The notes under the pieces were generated by a model that was not told where the DNA came from, ran no database searches, and was given only the letters and a program-made list of their open reading frames with translations. Made by a program: the position numbers and the translations under genes. 64,000 bases of DNA, taken from Beverwykella pulmonaria (lineage: Eukaryota > Ascomycota > Dothideomycetes > Pleosporales > Melanommataceae). Each line of letters starts with the position of its first letter. The stretch's first letter is position 1. The stretch lies in contig BCHH01000004.1 in assembly GCA_001599595.1 (NCBI GenBank), positions 1,549,824 through 1,613,823 of the forward strand, read 5' to 3'. Below, in pieces: positions 9,551-20,297 of this stretch.

Positions 9551-10837
9551 TCAATACCCCAGCTCACAAGTCGTAACATCCTCGACGAAATGCTTCTCCC
9601 TGTACCCTCTTGTCCACCACAGATACCACGGCACAACCCGCATCTTGATTCTATGCCCCAGCCACCCCGCATCCTGCACAGTCCGCACCACGCTCTGGCT
9701 CTCATCGTACGCTATATCGATCCTTTCCCTACGTAACCGCTCATACGCATCGAATGCCTCCTTCACAGGGGCCCCATTCCCCTTCGCCATCCACCGCCCC
9801 AAGCACCGCGCAAACAACACACCGTCTTCAAAGACGATGCCTGTGGATTCGCCCTGCGGTGGCATCGCATGGGCCGAATCTCCGATCAACATTACGCGGT
9901 CAGTGGCCCACTTCCCGCCCTTGGACAGTGTGAACACTGGCCAGAGAAACAGATCCTGTGCGTCTTCAATCACATTCTGAATGAACGGCAACGCGGCCCC
10001 TGAAAACCGCTCCAACATGTCATTCCGCGTCTTCTCCGCATCCTTCCCCGCAGCCTTCCAGCCATCTCTCGATTCGATCTCGGGCACTTGCATCAGCGCG
10101 CCGACGTATATTGAGTCCTTCGCCGAGCCGTGGAACGAGGTGAGCAAAATACCCTGCTGACCAAAGTTCATCCCGCTTGTTTCGAAATGCACAGGTTCGT
10201 ACTCGCCATTGGCAAGTCTGCGGCGCGGCGCAAAGCCGAAGGCGTTGCAGATACCAGAGTATACGGATGTGCGTGTGGGCTCGAGGTGTGTGAGGCGCGT
10301 GACGGAGTGGATGCCATCGCATCCTATCAGTATATCCCCGCTGACCTGCTCGCCGTCTTCGAATTCAAGTTCAACGCCATGGGCGTCCTCTTTGATCCTC
10401 GTCGTCTTCTTCCCGCACACTAACGTAATGTTACTCTGTTTCTCAATAGCAGCAAGAACCCCCTTCAGCGCCTCGCCCCTCGTAATCCGCAGTGCTGTAA
10501 ACGGCGGCGTACCCAGTCCTTTCCCTTCGCTGCCGCGGAAATTGCTCTCGGCTACCTTGTTGCCGGAGTATAAATCGAAGACTTCGACGGCTAGACACTC
10601 CTTCCCGTAGTCCTGCGCGCGGATCTCTTTGAGAGCGCCCAGGTGCGAGAGGAGCCGGAGAGCGTTGGGTGTGAGGTTTACGGCTCCACCAATGGTGGCG
10701 GGGACGGGCCGGATTTCGTAGATGGTTATGAGGGGTGGGGGATCGTGCGTGGGGGTGTAGTGAGTGAGGGCGAGGGCCGTGGTTAGGCCTGCGATGCCGC
10801 CGCCTAGGATAAGGATCTTCATAGGCTCTGGTGGCAT
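9551..10837 (-). CDS. FAD-dependent monooxygenase (salicylate hydroxylase-like)
   Basis: Single-exon 428-residue flavoprotein of the group A aromatic hydroxylase type. Visible are the dinucleotide-binding GxGxxG motif (ILGGGIAGLTTA, residues 9-20) with the acidic residue ending the second strand (E41), the LRITRGE segment near 116, the DG motif (GCDGIHS, 172-178) and the GD motif for FAD ribityl binding (LIGDSAHAMPPQGES, 317-331). Such enzymes use NAD(P)H and O2 to hydroxylate aromatic or related substrates; the substrate cannot be told here. A second ATG at residue 6 is an equally good start, just before the Rossmann strand. There is no C-terminal membrane helix and no neighbouring biosynthetic genes, so it looks like a stand-alone catabolic enzyme. 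Confidence 0.88.
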   Translation of the reverse strand: MPPEPMKILILGGGIAGLTTALALTHYTPTHDPPPLITIYEIRPVPATIGGAVNLTPNALRLLSHLGALKEIRAQDYGKECLAVEVFDLYSGNKVAESNFRGSEGKGLGTPPFTALRITRGEALKGVLAAIEKQSNITLVCGKKTTRIKEDAHGVELEFEDGEQVSGDILIGCDGIHSVTRLTHLEPTRTSVYSGICNAFGFAPRRRLANGEYEPVHFETSGMNFGQQGILLTSFHGSAKDSIYVGALMQVPEIESRDGWKAAGKDAEKTRNDMLERFSGAALPFIQNVIEDAQDLFLWPVFTLSKGGKWATDRVMLIGDSAHAMPPQGESTGIVFEDGVLFARCLGRWMAKGNGAPVKEAFDAYERLRRERIDIAYDESQSVVRTVQDAGWLGHRIKMRVVPWYLWWTRGYREKHFVEDVTTCELGY

Positions 10838-11351
10838 GGCTTTTTAGGTTTCGAGTGGTTGTTGTCACTAGGTGGCAATGGAGGCCGTCTGGGGAGATCG
10901 TGGATACTCTTGGACACGTTGGAGGCTTGGAACGATATTCCTTTAGATATATGATCTCCGCTTCATACTCGTTCGTAAGATGCGTACATGTAGTGTCCAA
11001 CATGGTGGTCGGAACTCCGAGGGGATAACATCTTAGGGCTGATCCCAAGCCGTAGCACGAACGAATCGGTGCTTGAGAACACCAGCCAGCTCCGGTACAA
11101 CTTGGGGATCCGACTAGCGTTGGAAATGTAAGAGCCATCGCCTAAATCCATACTTCAGATGCTCAAGTGATGCCCGCGATGATTTCGGACAGAGGACATG
11201 AACATCTAAGAAATTGCATCACGTGCTGTGAACTGATGTGAGCACGATGTTCCCCACGTGTACCAGGAAACGCAAGCTCGAGACACCCAACTCGGTTCTA
11301 GATTCGGTCACTGTCTCTTTATTTCTTGCCAAAGGTACATCGAGATGTACT
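10838..11351. other. Intergenic stretch without a gene
   Basis: About 510 bp between two minus-strand genes. Overlapping short ORFs on both strands show no domain. It should contain the promoter of the monooxygenase and the 3' end of the DUF202 gene. Confidence 0.4.
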
Positions 11352-11846
11352 TCATCTTGCCCTCATATCCCTCAAAGCCTCGACGCACACGGCACCCGCC
11401 ACCCCAGCAACACACACGCTCAATCCCGCAGCGCCGAAATATGCCGGCTTGAACATGCCCTTCTCCAGCATTCTCATATTGGAGAAATACCGCGTGGTAC
11501 CGTATACAATGCTTCCTACGCCAGTACCGAGCAATGCGCCTACAAGCCGATGATCTTTCGGCGGCTTCGGCTGCTGCCCTGAGCCTGCCGTGTTGCTTGC
11601 GGACCGAGCGGACGGAGAGTGCAGTTCCACGGTCGAAATGGCGGGCGTGATTTGCGGAGGTGGAGGAGGTGAGAGGAGCGTCGTTAGGTCGAGTTGGTTG
11701 AAGCGCTCGATTGCGATTCCGAGAGCGATGAAACCTAGCCCTGTTCGGAGCCAGGAGAGATATGTGCGTTCGGAGGCGAGGTGGTCGCGGGCTGTTGAGC
11801 CGGTGTTTTGGTACACTGGAGTGCGGAGGCGGCGCAGGAACGACAT
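11352..11846 (-). CDS. DUF202-domain small membrane protein
   Basis: 164 residues from the ATG at 11846. An upstream in-frame ATG at 11963 would add 39 residues unlike the family, so the inner start is preferred. The conserved core DHLASERTYLSWLRTGLGF is the DUF202 signature, followed by a first membrane helix (GFIALGIAIE). A variable Pro/Ser-rich loop follows, then two further hydrophobic segments near residues 105-120 and 130-155. DUF202 proteins are small integral membrane proteins found in bacteria and fungi, and the same domain ends the VTC polyphosphate polymerase subunits. No catalytic function is known for the stand-alone form. Confidence 0.85.
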   Translation of the reverse strand: MSFLRRLRTPVYQNTGSTARDHLASERTYLSWLRTGLGFIALGIAIERFNQLDLTTLLSPPPPPQITPAISTVELHSPSARSASNTAGSGQQPKPPKDHRLVGALLGTGVGSIVYGTTRYFSNMRMLEKGMFKPAYFGAAGLSVCVAGVAGAVCVEALRDMRAR

Positions 11847-12183
11847 GACGATGGTGTTGTGCTGGTGAGTGATGGAAGGGCGCGCTGTAAAAAAACTAGT
11901 TTCTACCATGTCAGTTATACTTTTTTGGGACTCATTGACGTCACTGAAAACGAAGCAGCTCATATAACATCTATTGTCAAAGGGCGACGTGGAAAACTTA
12001 GTTCTTCCAAGAAATGCCGTAGTTGTGGATGCGGTTTCTGTGCTGGGAGACCCGAGTTAAGATGTGCTTAGTGAGAAATGATTCAGCATCACAACATCTT
12101 CACACCCATTGATATTTATGTGGATGGGATATATTTCGATACATGGGATTGGCCTAGGTTGCTATCGTAGCTGAGGAATCCGT
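11847..12183. other. Short intergenic stretch
   Basis: About 340 bp with no supported gene. It lies between the ILM1 stop and the DUF202 start on the same strand, and so holds the DUF202 promoter. Confidence 0.4.
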
Positions 12184-12799
12184 CTATAATGTGTTCTGCT
12201 CAGCCTGGAATTCGGCCTGTCGCTTCTCCACAATGCGCATCAACCTCAGTCTTCTCTCATCCCTAATGGTAACGAACACCCAAAACCAAGCAGCCATTTC
12301 CAAAAATCCCCATGTAAACACGATACTGTTCTTCAAATCATCCCCCACATTGAATTTGTACGCCGAGCCCTTGCTCGCAAACATGCCATTCTCCTTGAAC
12401 GTATACGAGTATCCGGTCAGGGCGAAGAGAAAGACAAGGCGCACAGGCGTCTGCGTGCCCCAGTACTGCTCAGCGACTTCTTCGGAGAGGGAGAGCGCAG
12501 TGAGGTCGGTGAGGCCGAGGAAGAAGAAAAGGATGGCGATGAAGGCGGTGGTTGGCGAGGGCGAATTGAATTCTCTTGGGGTTGGCTGCGCAGGAGTCAG
12601 TACGAGAGTACAGCAGGGAAAGAGAGGCAAATCGGGCTAGGAAGTGAGCAGGAGAACCTACCAGTTGCATTGCTTCTCCCAAGATGAAGACGAGGTTTTG
12701 GTCTGCAATGAGCTTGGGACTGCGGAGGAAGAAGACGGCGAGCGTGATGTGGAAGAGCGACAGGCCACGGATTATGGAGTATGCAGAGAAGATGGCCAT
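12184..12799 (-). CDS. ILM1: ILM1 family membrane protein
   Basis: Exon 1 is 12662-12799 and exon 2 is 12184-12585 (intron 12586-12661, GTAGGT...GCGCAG), giving 179 residues. The N-terminus, with RGLSLFHITLAVFFL and then SPKLIADQNLVFILGEAMQL, is strongly characteristic of fungal ILM1 (increased loss of mitochondrial DNA). Four hydrophobic segments are visible, near residues 5-25, 38-75, 95-110 and 135-155, and the tail is basic and Glu/Gln-rich. In yeast, Ilm1 is an ER-located protein whose loss destabilises mitochondrial DNA; the molecular role is unclear. It is divergent from the dipeptidase gene across only 223 bp, so the two promoters must overlap. Confidence 0.9.
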
Positions 12800-13022
12800 T
12801 GTGAAGACAGCCTAGTGAGAGTGGAGAAAGTGAAGAAATATCGCGTCGTTGTCGGCCGATGGAGTGTCAATGGTTGGTGTCTGTTCGTCCGTGCTCTCGG
12901 AGGAGCCTGAACCCTCCGCACTGCGCGCCGCAATAGATCACTGATCACCGCCAAGCCTCGATTTATAACCACGATTCGTCCGTCTCATGGTCACCTTCTG
13001 TCTTCCACTCTTCTCCGACTAA

Positions 13023-14529
13023 ATGAGAGCTATGGATGGGATGTCTGGATCTCTGGTTGATCAAAAGCATGAGATTTCTCCACCCTATCCGAATCGTCGC
13101 GAACGGCGCTTTCCCCTCGTGCGCCGCATTGCCATCACGTTGCTCTGTCTGATCATCGCGGGCTTCTGGTTCTCGCATCTTTCGTGGCCTGGAATAAAAC
13201 GCGATTGTTTACACAAGCTCACGATTGAGCAGCGAGCTAGCAAGATACTGAAGGAGAATCCATTGATTGGTTCGTGACATCTCCTCACCACATCGTATCT
13301 AGGACATAACTAAAATGTTTTGATAGACGGACATAATGACTTGTTGATCTTCATCCGGGGCAAGTATGTGAATCACATCTATGACGACGAGTTCAAAGAC
13401 AAGTTCGAAAATGGCGGATTCCCACAGCACGTGGATCTGCCCCGCCTCAACCAAGGGAAGCAAGGTGGTGCTTTCTGGAGTGCTTTCTGGCCTTGTCCTC
13501 GAGGAGAGAATGGAACCGATTTCTCGGATGAGCGGTATTCATCGAGTAAGCTGATCTGCCCTCTTCGAATTGTTGTCACGTTTGGCGCGGCTAACGATTC
13601 CAGTCGTACGCGGCACTCTCGACCAGCTGGATCTCTTCAAACGCCTCGGTCAAAGCTATCCCATGTACTTCACCCCATCATCCAACAGTCACGAAGCCCT
13701 GAGAGCCTTTGAAACTGGTCGACTCATCTCCCCCATCGCCATCGAAGGCCTCCACCAAATCGGCAACTCCCTATCCACCCTCCGCCTCTACCACCAACTG
13801 GGCGTGCGCTATGCAACTCTAACCTGGAACTGTCACAACAAGTATGCCGACGCGGCCTTGGAATCCGGACCCAATTTCGAGCCCAAAGTCGCCACGCCAT
13901 TTTGGCACGGCCTCAGCCCCGCTGGTCGCGATCTGGTGAAAGAGATGAATCGCATGGGCATGCTCGTTGACCTTGCGCATGTGAGTAAAGAGACGATGAA
14001 GGATGTGCTTGTGGGAAATGGCGATGGGAAGTGGAATGGTAGTCTCGCGCCACCCATCTTCAGCCACAGCTCCGCGTACGCTGTGTGTCCGCATCCGAGG
14101 AACGTGCAGGATGATATTCTGCAGTTCGTTAAGCAGAGGAATTCAGTGGTTATGGTGAATTTCAGTCCTGAGTTCGTGTCCTGCGTTGCTGGAGACTCCT
14201 CATCCGGTCTTCCGGACTTTTATCCGCAGAACAACACACTGGCGCATGTCGTCAAGCATATCATGCATATCGGGGAGCTCATTGGGTATGACCATGTTGG
14301 CCTCGGGACAGATTACGATGGGATTAGTTCGACGCCCAAGGGATTGGAGGATGTGTCCAAGTTTCCGGATCTGGTAGCGGAGTTACTGAGACAGGGTGTC
14401 CGTGATAAAGATGTAGGCAAGATTGTTGGAAGAAATATCTTGAGGGTATGGAAGGAGGCGGATGAGGTGGCCAAGAAGCTGCAGAAGAGTACCGTGCCAC
14501 TAGAGGATGATCTGAAAAATCAGTGGTAG
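13023..14529 (+). CDS. Membrane-anchored dipeptidase (M19 family)
   Basis: Exons 13023-13269, 13327-13545 and 13604-14529 give 463 residues. The protein has a basic cytosolic leader, one N-terminal membrane helix (residues about 35-53) and a lumenal or extracellular catalytic domain, a type II layout. Zinc-site features of renal dipeptidases are visible: the first HxD pair (IDGHNDL, H85 and D87), a Glu in SPIAIEGLHQIGNS, the His in VDLAHVS, the His in IFSHSSA and the Asp in GLGTDYDG. M19 enzymes hydrolyse dipeptides, including those with a D-residue at the second position. Introns are 57-58 bp with GT-AG ends. A second ATG three codons downstream gives almost the same product. Confidence 0.92.
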
Positions 14530-15064
14530 TAATTGTGCATTGTAGGTTTCATTATCCATATCTAATACTCTTCAGGAACTGTCAAGAATTGTCAAGACTC
14601 TTCGGGATTCACTGAAAGGCTGATGACACTGCACTTTGTTGTGTATCGGATTGGGTTTGAGCAAGCGGTAATCGGGCGAATCGATGAATACTTAGAACTT
14701 GGATCGTTCTGGGATATCTAACATAATATCAATCACCAGCTTATATAAAATCAATACGATAGATGGGGAAAACAAAATATCATTGTGCAGGCAAAAGCTG
14801 AGGTTGAGCAGAGTATCACGCCATGGTGGCGAATGTAGCTCTTGGCGAAATGCTTGGTTCCTCTTGTGCTACGACTCTCCAAGTATAAAGTCCAGCAAAT
14901 AATGGCAGCTTCTGCCCTCTCCTCGTGCTAATTCATGATAGTTTAACGTCAAGCTTCGTCCTCTACCTGTTTGTTCCACAAGCGCCCAAGCCACAAACGC
15001 CTCACCTCCAGCCTCACCCCATCTTCTGCCAAACTACAATTATATCAACTACTCAACGCCGAAA
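14530..15064. other. Intergenic stretch
   Basis: 535 bp between two plus-strand genes. It has no supported gene. The last 120 bp are CA/CT-rich leader-like sequence before the dehydrogenase start. Confidence 0.4.
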
Positions 15065-16309
15065 ATGGCAGACCATCAGCGCCTCAAAACTAGCATTGCA
15101 ATCTTGGGCTGTGGGGATGTTGGCTCCACACTAGCCTATACTCTAATCCTCAACCCAATCTGCAGTGAAGTCATTCTCGTCGACCCAAAAACGCAGCTGC
15201 TTAATGCACAAGTCCGTGACCTAAGCGATGCGACGTATCGCGGGAATACGGGGACAAAAGTAAGAGCTGGGACGCACCAGGAGGCAGGACAGGCAGACAT
15301 TGTAGTCATTACGGCGGGGGCTAAGCAGAAGCGTGGTGTGTGACTTGTTTCGTTTACCACACGTGTTCGGTTTTTGAATCGATCTCGAAGGCTCTCTTTT
15401 CTATGTTTCTTATGAAGGATGAGATCCCAGCAAGCATGATGAGATGCGGTAAAAGACCTCGAACTGGGATTCATCATCCATACTTATCGCTCGTCTCTTC
15501 CCTTAGGTAGCAGTCCGACAATCATCTAACACGTGACAGAGGAATCCCGTCTCTCCCTACTTTCCCGGAACCTCCATATCCTCACCTCGATCTTCAAGGC
15601 CATGTCTCCTATCAATCCACACACTATTCTCCTGCTCGTCGCCAACCCGGTGGACATTCTCACCTACTTCGCACGCAAGCTCTCTGGTCTCCCAGAGTCT
15701 CAAGTCATCGGCACAGGTACCAGTCTCGACTCCGCTAGGCTTCGAGGTATCCTTGCCGAGAAATCGGCTGTGGCCCCGAACAGCATCGATGCTTTTGTGC
15801 TGGGTGAGCATGGGGACAGTCAATTTGTGAGTAATCTACAAGATTATCTCTTATCCATATATTTGTGCTCATAAACAAAGATCGCCTGGTCCAGTGTCAC
15901 CATTGGAACTGCGCCCCTCCACCTCGTCATCCCTCACAGCGTAACTCCAGAATTCAAAACGGAAATCGCAACACACACCCGCGGAGCCGCCGCCGCCATC
16001 ATCGCGTCCAAGGGCTGCACTGCGTACGGGATCGGAAACATTGCTGCCAGTATTTGCAAGTTTATTCTATTCGACCAGCGAACTGTGCGACCTATCTCGT
16101 TCTACCAACCTGAACTGGGATGCTGTCTTTCAATGCCCGCTGTCATTGGACGGAAGGGCATTGTGAGAGCTATGCCGATCCCGCTGGATGAGGCGGAGAA
16201 GCGGGAATTGGAGAGTTGTGCGAGGGGGCTAAGGGCCGTGATCGAGGGTGCGAATAAGGAGTTGAATGCTGACGAGGAGCTGGAGAAAGCGCTGGAGGCG
16301 GATGGATAG
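15065..16309 (+). CDS. L-lactate dehydrogenase
   Basis: Exons 15065-15337, 15542-15826 and 15881-16309 give 328 residues, the usual size. The NAD-binding GCGDVGS motif lies at residues 15-21, with the acidic residue D40 at the end of strand two. The substrate-specificity loop reads AGAKQKRGESR, with Gln at the position (Q102 in classical numbering) that marks lactate rather than malate dehydrogenases. GTGTSLDSARLR and the catalytic GEHGDSQF follow. It would interconvert pyruvate and lactate with NADH in the cytosol. The first intron (about 204 bp) is ambiguous: donor 15336 with acceptor 15539 gives K-R-E-E-S, while donor 15338 with acceptor 15541 gives K-R-G-E-S as in the family. I chose the latter. 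Malate dehydrogenase is unlikely. Confidence 0.9.
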
Positions 16310-16666
16310 GTGATTGTTCTCCAACTTTGAATTGTTGAATCTCACATCAAGAAGACAGGAGTGACGCGGCTCGGAAACCCCTCCCTAAATCGCCCTTCTG
16401 TGGCTGTATGCAGCCGGATTCATGACAATCGCGAACTCGAACGATTTCCATATCAGTTGCGGTTTTCGCTAGCATGGACAATGGTGGAGGACGTTGGAAG
16501 GCATGCCGTGCAGACGTCGCAGACAGAAACCGCAACTGGAATGTGCGCTACTCACTTCATATACTGCTTTGGAAACATTAGAAATGTATAGCATTTTCAC
16601 TTCAGGTACTTCCATCAATCAGATATGCCCAGGGTTGCTTGATGGTGACTGTTGGAAGCAGGTTAT

Positions 16667-16791
16667 GACCTTCCAAAGTTTCCACTTGACTTTCCGAAGT
16701 TTCCACTTGACCTTCCAAAGTTTCAACTTGACCTCCCGAAGTTCCACTTGGCCTTTCAAAGTTTCCACTTGACTTTCCAAAGTTTCCACTT
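16667..16791. repeat. 21-bp tandem repeat, six units
   Basis: Consensus GAYYTTYCRAAGTTTCCACTT. Units start at 16667, 16688, 16709, 16730, 16750 and 16771; the fourth is 20 bp, all others 21 bp. Read on the minus strand, the units encode seven-residue repeats of the type QVETLEG/S, and the 20-bp unit shifts the frame in the middle. Confidence 0.95.
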
Positions 16792-17288
16792 GACCTTCCA
16801 CTCCACCTCGCAACATCAGAAAATTGTTGAAATGTCAAACAGATTGAAGACGAGATGAAGGGCTGCTAGTGACATCCACGTGACCAATCGCGGAGCTCAA
16901 TCACCAGGATCCTGCGCCCTGTCGATTACAAGTACAAACCCCTGCGCACACAAATATTTTGCACTTCAAAGTCTCTTCGAAACTGTTCAAACTCTCTTCG
17001 GAACCGTTCAAACTCTCATTTCCACTTCCTATTCCCTCGTCTCACGCAATCTTATCTTGGCCCTTACGCCAACGCTCTGCGATAACGTCCAAAAGTCTCC
17101 GCAGCCGTTAATAGCCGGCTAGACCACGTCTCGGGTCGCGACCACGATCCGTCTAACAGCAAGAACCGTGTTATCGAATAGTTATAGGGTAATAGGCGCG
17201 TTTTATAGGGTAATCGATTCCCACAGCTGCAGCTCGATACCACATGCACCTCGTCAGCTGCTAAGTCTACTAGTCCAACCGTTGTGAA

Positions 17289-17298
17289 TATATATATA
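17289..17298 (+). promoter_or_regulatory. TA-repeat, TATA-like element
   Basis: A run of five TA dinucleotides lies about 110 bp upstream of the dehydratase start codon, a usual distance for a fungal TATA element. Confidence 0.4.
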
Positions 17299-17406
17299 GT
17301 CCGAGTTTGGAACGGTGGTTTCTTTTTCACTTCGACAACGCATTCTCTGGCTTTGATTGAGTCAAATTCGCATCACAACATCTTTGATTTGAAGAAATAA
17401 ATCACA

Positions 17407-18726
17407 ATGGCCGTTGACGAAGCTCTCATCGCAGAGGAACGCGAGCAGAAGAAGCTATGGGTTGAGACACCGCTGAGGGAGTCTTACCCTCTGTCTCAGG
17501 CTGCGGGATGGTACGGCCTCTCTCCATCACTCTCTCCTCACAATCCCCTCTTTAAAACCTCCCCTTCAATCCTCACATCATTTCCAGTTTGTACAAGGGA
17601 TAAGCAATTCTAAACCGTAGAAGCAGAATCTTCCTCAAACTCGAGAACTTGCAACCGTCTGGCTCATTCAAATCACGGTACCTATCCCTCCCAACCCTTC
17701 CAACCCAAATCTAACCCTGCCTCAGAGGAATCGGCAACTACATCCTCCGCCGCCTCGAAGAACTTCCCAATAATGATGGCAACGAAACAATCCCGCACGT
17801 CTTCTCCTCTTCCGGTGGCAATGCCGGGCTCGCAGCCGTCTACGCCTCGCGCACGCTTGGCCTACCTTGCACCGTCGTCGTCCCGCTGTCTACGAAACCC
17901 CTCATGATCACCATGCTCAAAGCAGCTGGCGCACATGAAGTCATTCAGCACGGGCCCACATGGAGGGACGCCGATGCGTTTTTACGCAAAGAAGTCATGG
18001 TGAAGGTACTACCCACCCAAACGAACCCTTCGATTTAGTACAGCATTCTGACAACGTGTGTAGGCAGGCAGTGCAGCCATATATGCCCCGCCTTTTGACC
18101 ACCCAGACATCTGGACTGGGAACAGCACCTTGGTCCCTGAAATCATTCAGCAGCTTGAGGGCGCGGCGCCAGACGTGATTATCTGCTCTGTTGGTGGTGG
18201 CGGCCTGTTCAACGGTATTTCGCAGGGTCTGGATGCACTGTCTATGGGCACGACGACCGTGTTCGCTATGGAGACTGAAGGCGCTGCTTCGCTCAATGCG
18301 AGTGTCGAAGCTGGTGAACTCGTTACGCTGCCGGGCATAACGTCCCAAGCGACCAGCCTCGGCGCCGTGAGAGTGACACAGCGCACCCTCGAGTACGCAC
18401 AGCGACCCAACGTGCGCTCTGTCGTTCTTCCGGACGCCGAGGCAGCGATGGGTTGTTGGCGGCTTGCAGACGATGAGCGGATTATGGTGGAGATGGCGTG
18501 CGGTGTTAATGTTGCGCTATGCTATGATGGAAGGCTTGAACGGATGTTGGGGAGGAAGGTGAAGCCTGAGGAAAAGATCGTGATAATTTTATGTGGAGGG
18601 AGTAATGTGACGTTTGAGATGTTGGCGAATTGGAGGAAGGAGTTTGGGTTTGTGGAGGAGAGGAGGGATTCCGGGAGGGGAAATGTGCAAGTCCCGAGTG
18701 ATATCACGGCGCCAAATGGACATTGA
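17407..18726 (+). CDS. Serine/threonine dehydratase (PLP-dependent)
   Basis: Exons 17407-17510, 17624-17677, 17726-18005 and 18064-18726 give 366 residues. The lysine that binds pyridoxal phosphate lies in PSGSFKSRG, split by intron 2. The phosphate-binding or substrate loop SSGGNAG follows, then the glycine-rich loop CSVGGGGLFNG and a C-terminal ILCGGSN. This is the fold type II arrangement of catabolic L-serine/L-threonine deaminases (yeast Cha1-like), which form pyruvate or 2-oxobutyrate plus ammonia. The length fits the one-domain catabolic form, without the ACT regulatory domain of biosynthetic Ilv1. The 54-nt second exon was found by requiring the conserved RIFLKLENLQPSGSFKSR segment. 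Serine versus threonine preference is not decidable here. Confidence 0.9.
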
Positions 18727-18922
18727 GGGGATATAGATAGAGTTTCGGCCGACAAAGAACTGACAGAAAGTCCGGGGGTTAGGCTCATAACGTTTGAGAT
18801 TCCTTCTTACTTTTCCGTTTTCCAATGTCTGTGATAGGAGCCGTAGCTAGTAGAGCAAAACGCCAACCGGGTATCAATGCATTTTGCGAGCTCGTCCCCT
18901 TCAACATCCGTCTATGTATCCC

Positions 18923-20032
18923 TCATGCCGCGGCGCCAGCCTGATCCAGCAGTCCCTTCCTGTAGTTCCAATAGTGCGCCTTGATAGGGTCGTACTTTGT
19001 CGCCAAAAGATCCAGCGCCTTCTTCGCCTCCTCCTTCTTCCCCTCTTCCTCGGCATAGATATCAGCTAGCAGATCAAGCGCATGGCTGGAATATACATCA
19101 TCTGGTCTCTCCAAATTCGCGAACTCGAGCGCAAAGTCTTTAAGGGTAGAGCCAGGGAGTTTTGCGTAGCGGACGATGCCGCGGAGGTAGTTCCAGGGAC
19201 TTTGATTCTGGGGCGCCTTCCGGATCGCGGCTTTGGCGTAACTATAGCATCATCAGCATCCCTACCTCCATAAAATCACGCTTGGGTCGGAAACATACTC
19301 CATCTCCCGGTTCACAATGTCCTCCTCAACAGCCTTACCCTCATGCCCACCAATAACTATATAGTACCGATGATTCCACGCCGAATTATTCCTCACATCC
19401 TCCTCAATAATACTCTCCGTCCATTTCAGCTCCCCTTCATCGAAGATCCCAAACCTCTTCACCAGCCACTGTCTATAACTCCAAACATGGTAGTTCTTGC
19501 TATCCTGCTCGAGCATCATCGCAATGAAGTCTGCCTCCCCCTCCGCGCTCCCCAGCTTATCGATGATTGTCTGGCGGTGATGCCAGATCTGGTAGTTCTT
19601 CAGATGTTGGAGGGCCGTCGGGTTCAGCCACTTTATCTCGTCGCGCAGGTCTGCATGTGTTTGCTCGAGGACCTTTGAGCGGTACAGCCACACTGTGTAG
19701 TGCGCGGGGTTCATTGAGATGATATGTTCTGTGAGGTCGAGCGCCCGCCCACTAAACTCGTTGGCTGCCATCAGTGCGCGCAGATAACTCATTGCTTCGC
19801 TGTACTCGGCCGTGTAGTTGATGGCTGCGAGGGGATGTGTGCCGCCGTCGTCTTGCGGGAGCGGGGTTACGTCTGCCCAGGCAGCGTCATCGTGGTAGTA
19901 TTTCGGTGGCATGGTGAGCGTGAGGCGGAGTTGGTGGTTGAGCGTGGATTGCAGGGAGAAGAGGTCTGCGAGGGAGGACCGTGGAGAGGTGTTGGTAGTG
20001 GGGGTGGGAGGGGTGTTGGGCTTGGCGGCCAT
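18923..20032 (-). CDS. RAM2: Protein farnesyl/geranylgeranyltransferase alpha subunit
   Basis: Exon 1 is 19299-20032 and exon 2 is 18923-19241 (intron 19242-19298, donor GTATGT), giving 350 residues. Five prenyltransferase alpha (PPTA) repeats are visible as HYTVWLYR, NYQIWHHRQ, NYHVWSYRQW, NNSAWNHRYY and NQSPWNYLRG. This is the shared alpha subunit of farnesyltransferase and geranylgeranyltransferase I, which pairs with a beta subunit to attach isoprenoids to CaaX-box proteins such as Ras and Rho. The first ATG gives a Pro/Thr-rich leader of 40 residues; the ATG before PPKYYHDDAAWADV may be the true start. Rab geranylgeranyltransferase alpha is less likely, since it is usually longer and has more repeats. 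Confidence 0.9.
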
Positions 20033-20297
20033 GCCTCTTTCGTCAACGACGCAACAATGTTAAGACATCAAAGGATCTCGAGCATAGGAATGATGGTTCT
20101 GGGAGAGCAATGCGGTGCTGCTGTATGTAGAAAGGTCACTTGGAGGTGCTTGGTAAAAGATTGCTGTGGAGTTTCTCCAAGTCCGGAGGAGAATGACTGG
20201 CAGCGTTGATCTTCAAGGTTGCCTTCACACTCTATGATGCCTTCTAACCCATCAGTTTGTAAGCTTGGTATGCCAATCTGTCACGGGCCCCCGTGCT

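Larger units (their letters stand above)
16310..17406. other. Intergenic region with 21-bp repeat array
   Basis: About 1.1 kb separates the lactate dehydrogenase stop and the dehydratase start. It holds the tandem array at 16667-16791, listed separately. From 17180 to 17215 the string TATAGGGTAAT occurs twice. The last 120 bp contain a TA repeat and serve as promoter of the dehydratase. Confidence 0.6.

Noticed and set aside
17180..17215. TATAGGGTAAT repeated twice, thought of as telomere-like
   Set aside because: It is not a TTAGGG tandem array and only two copies occur.
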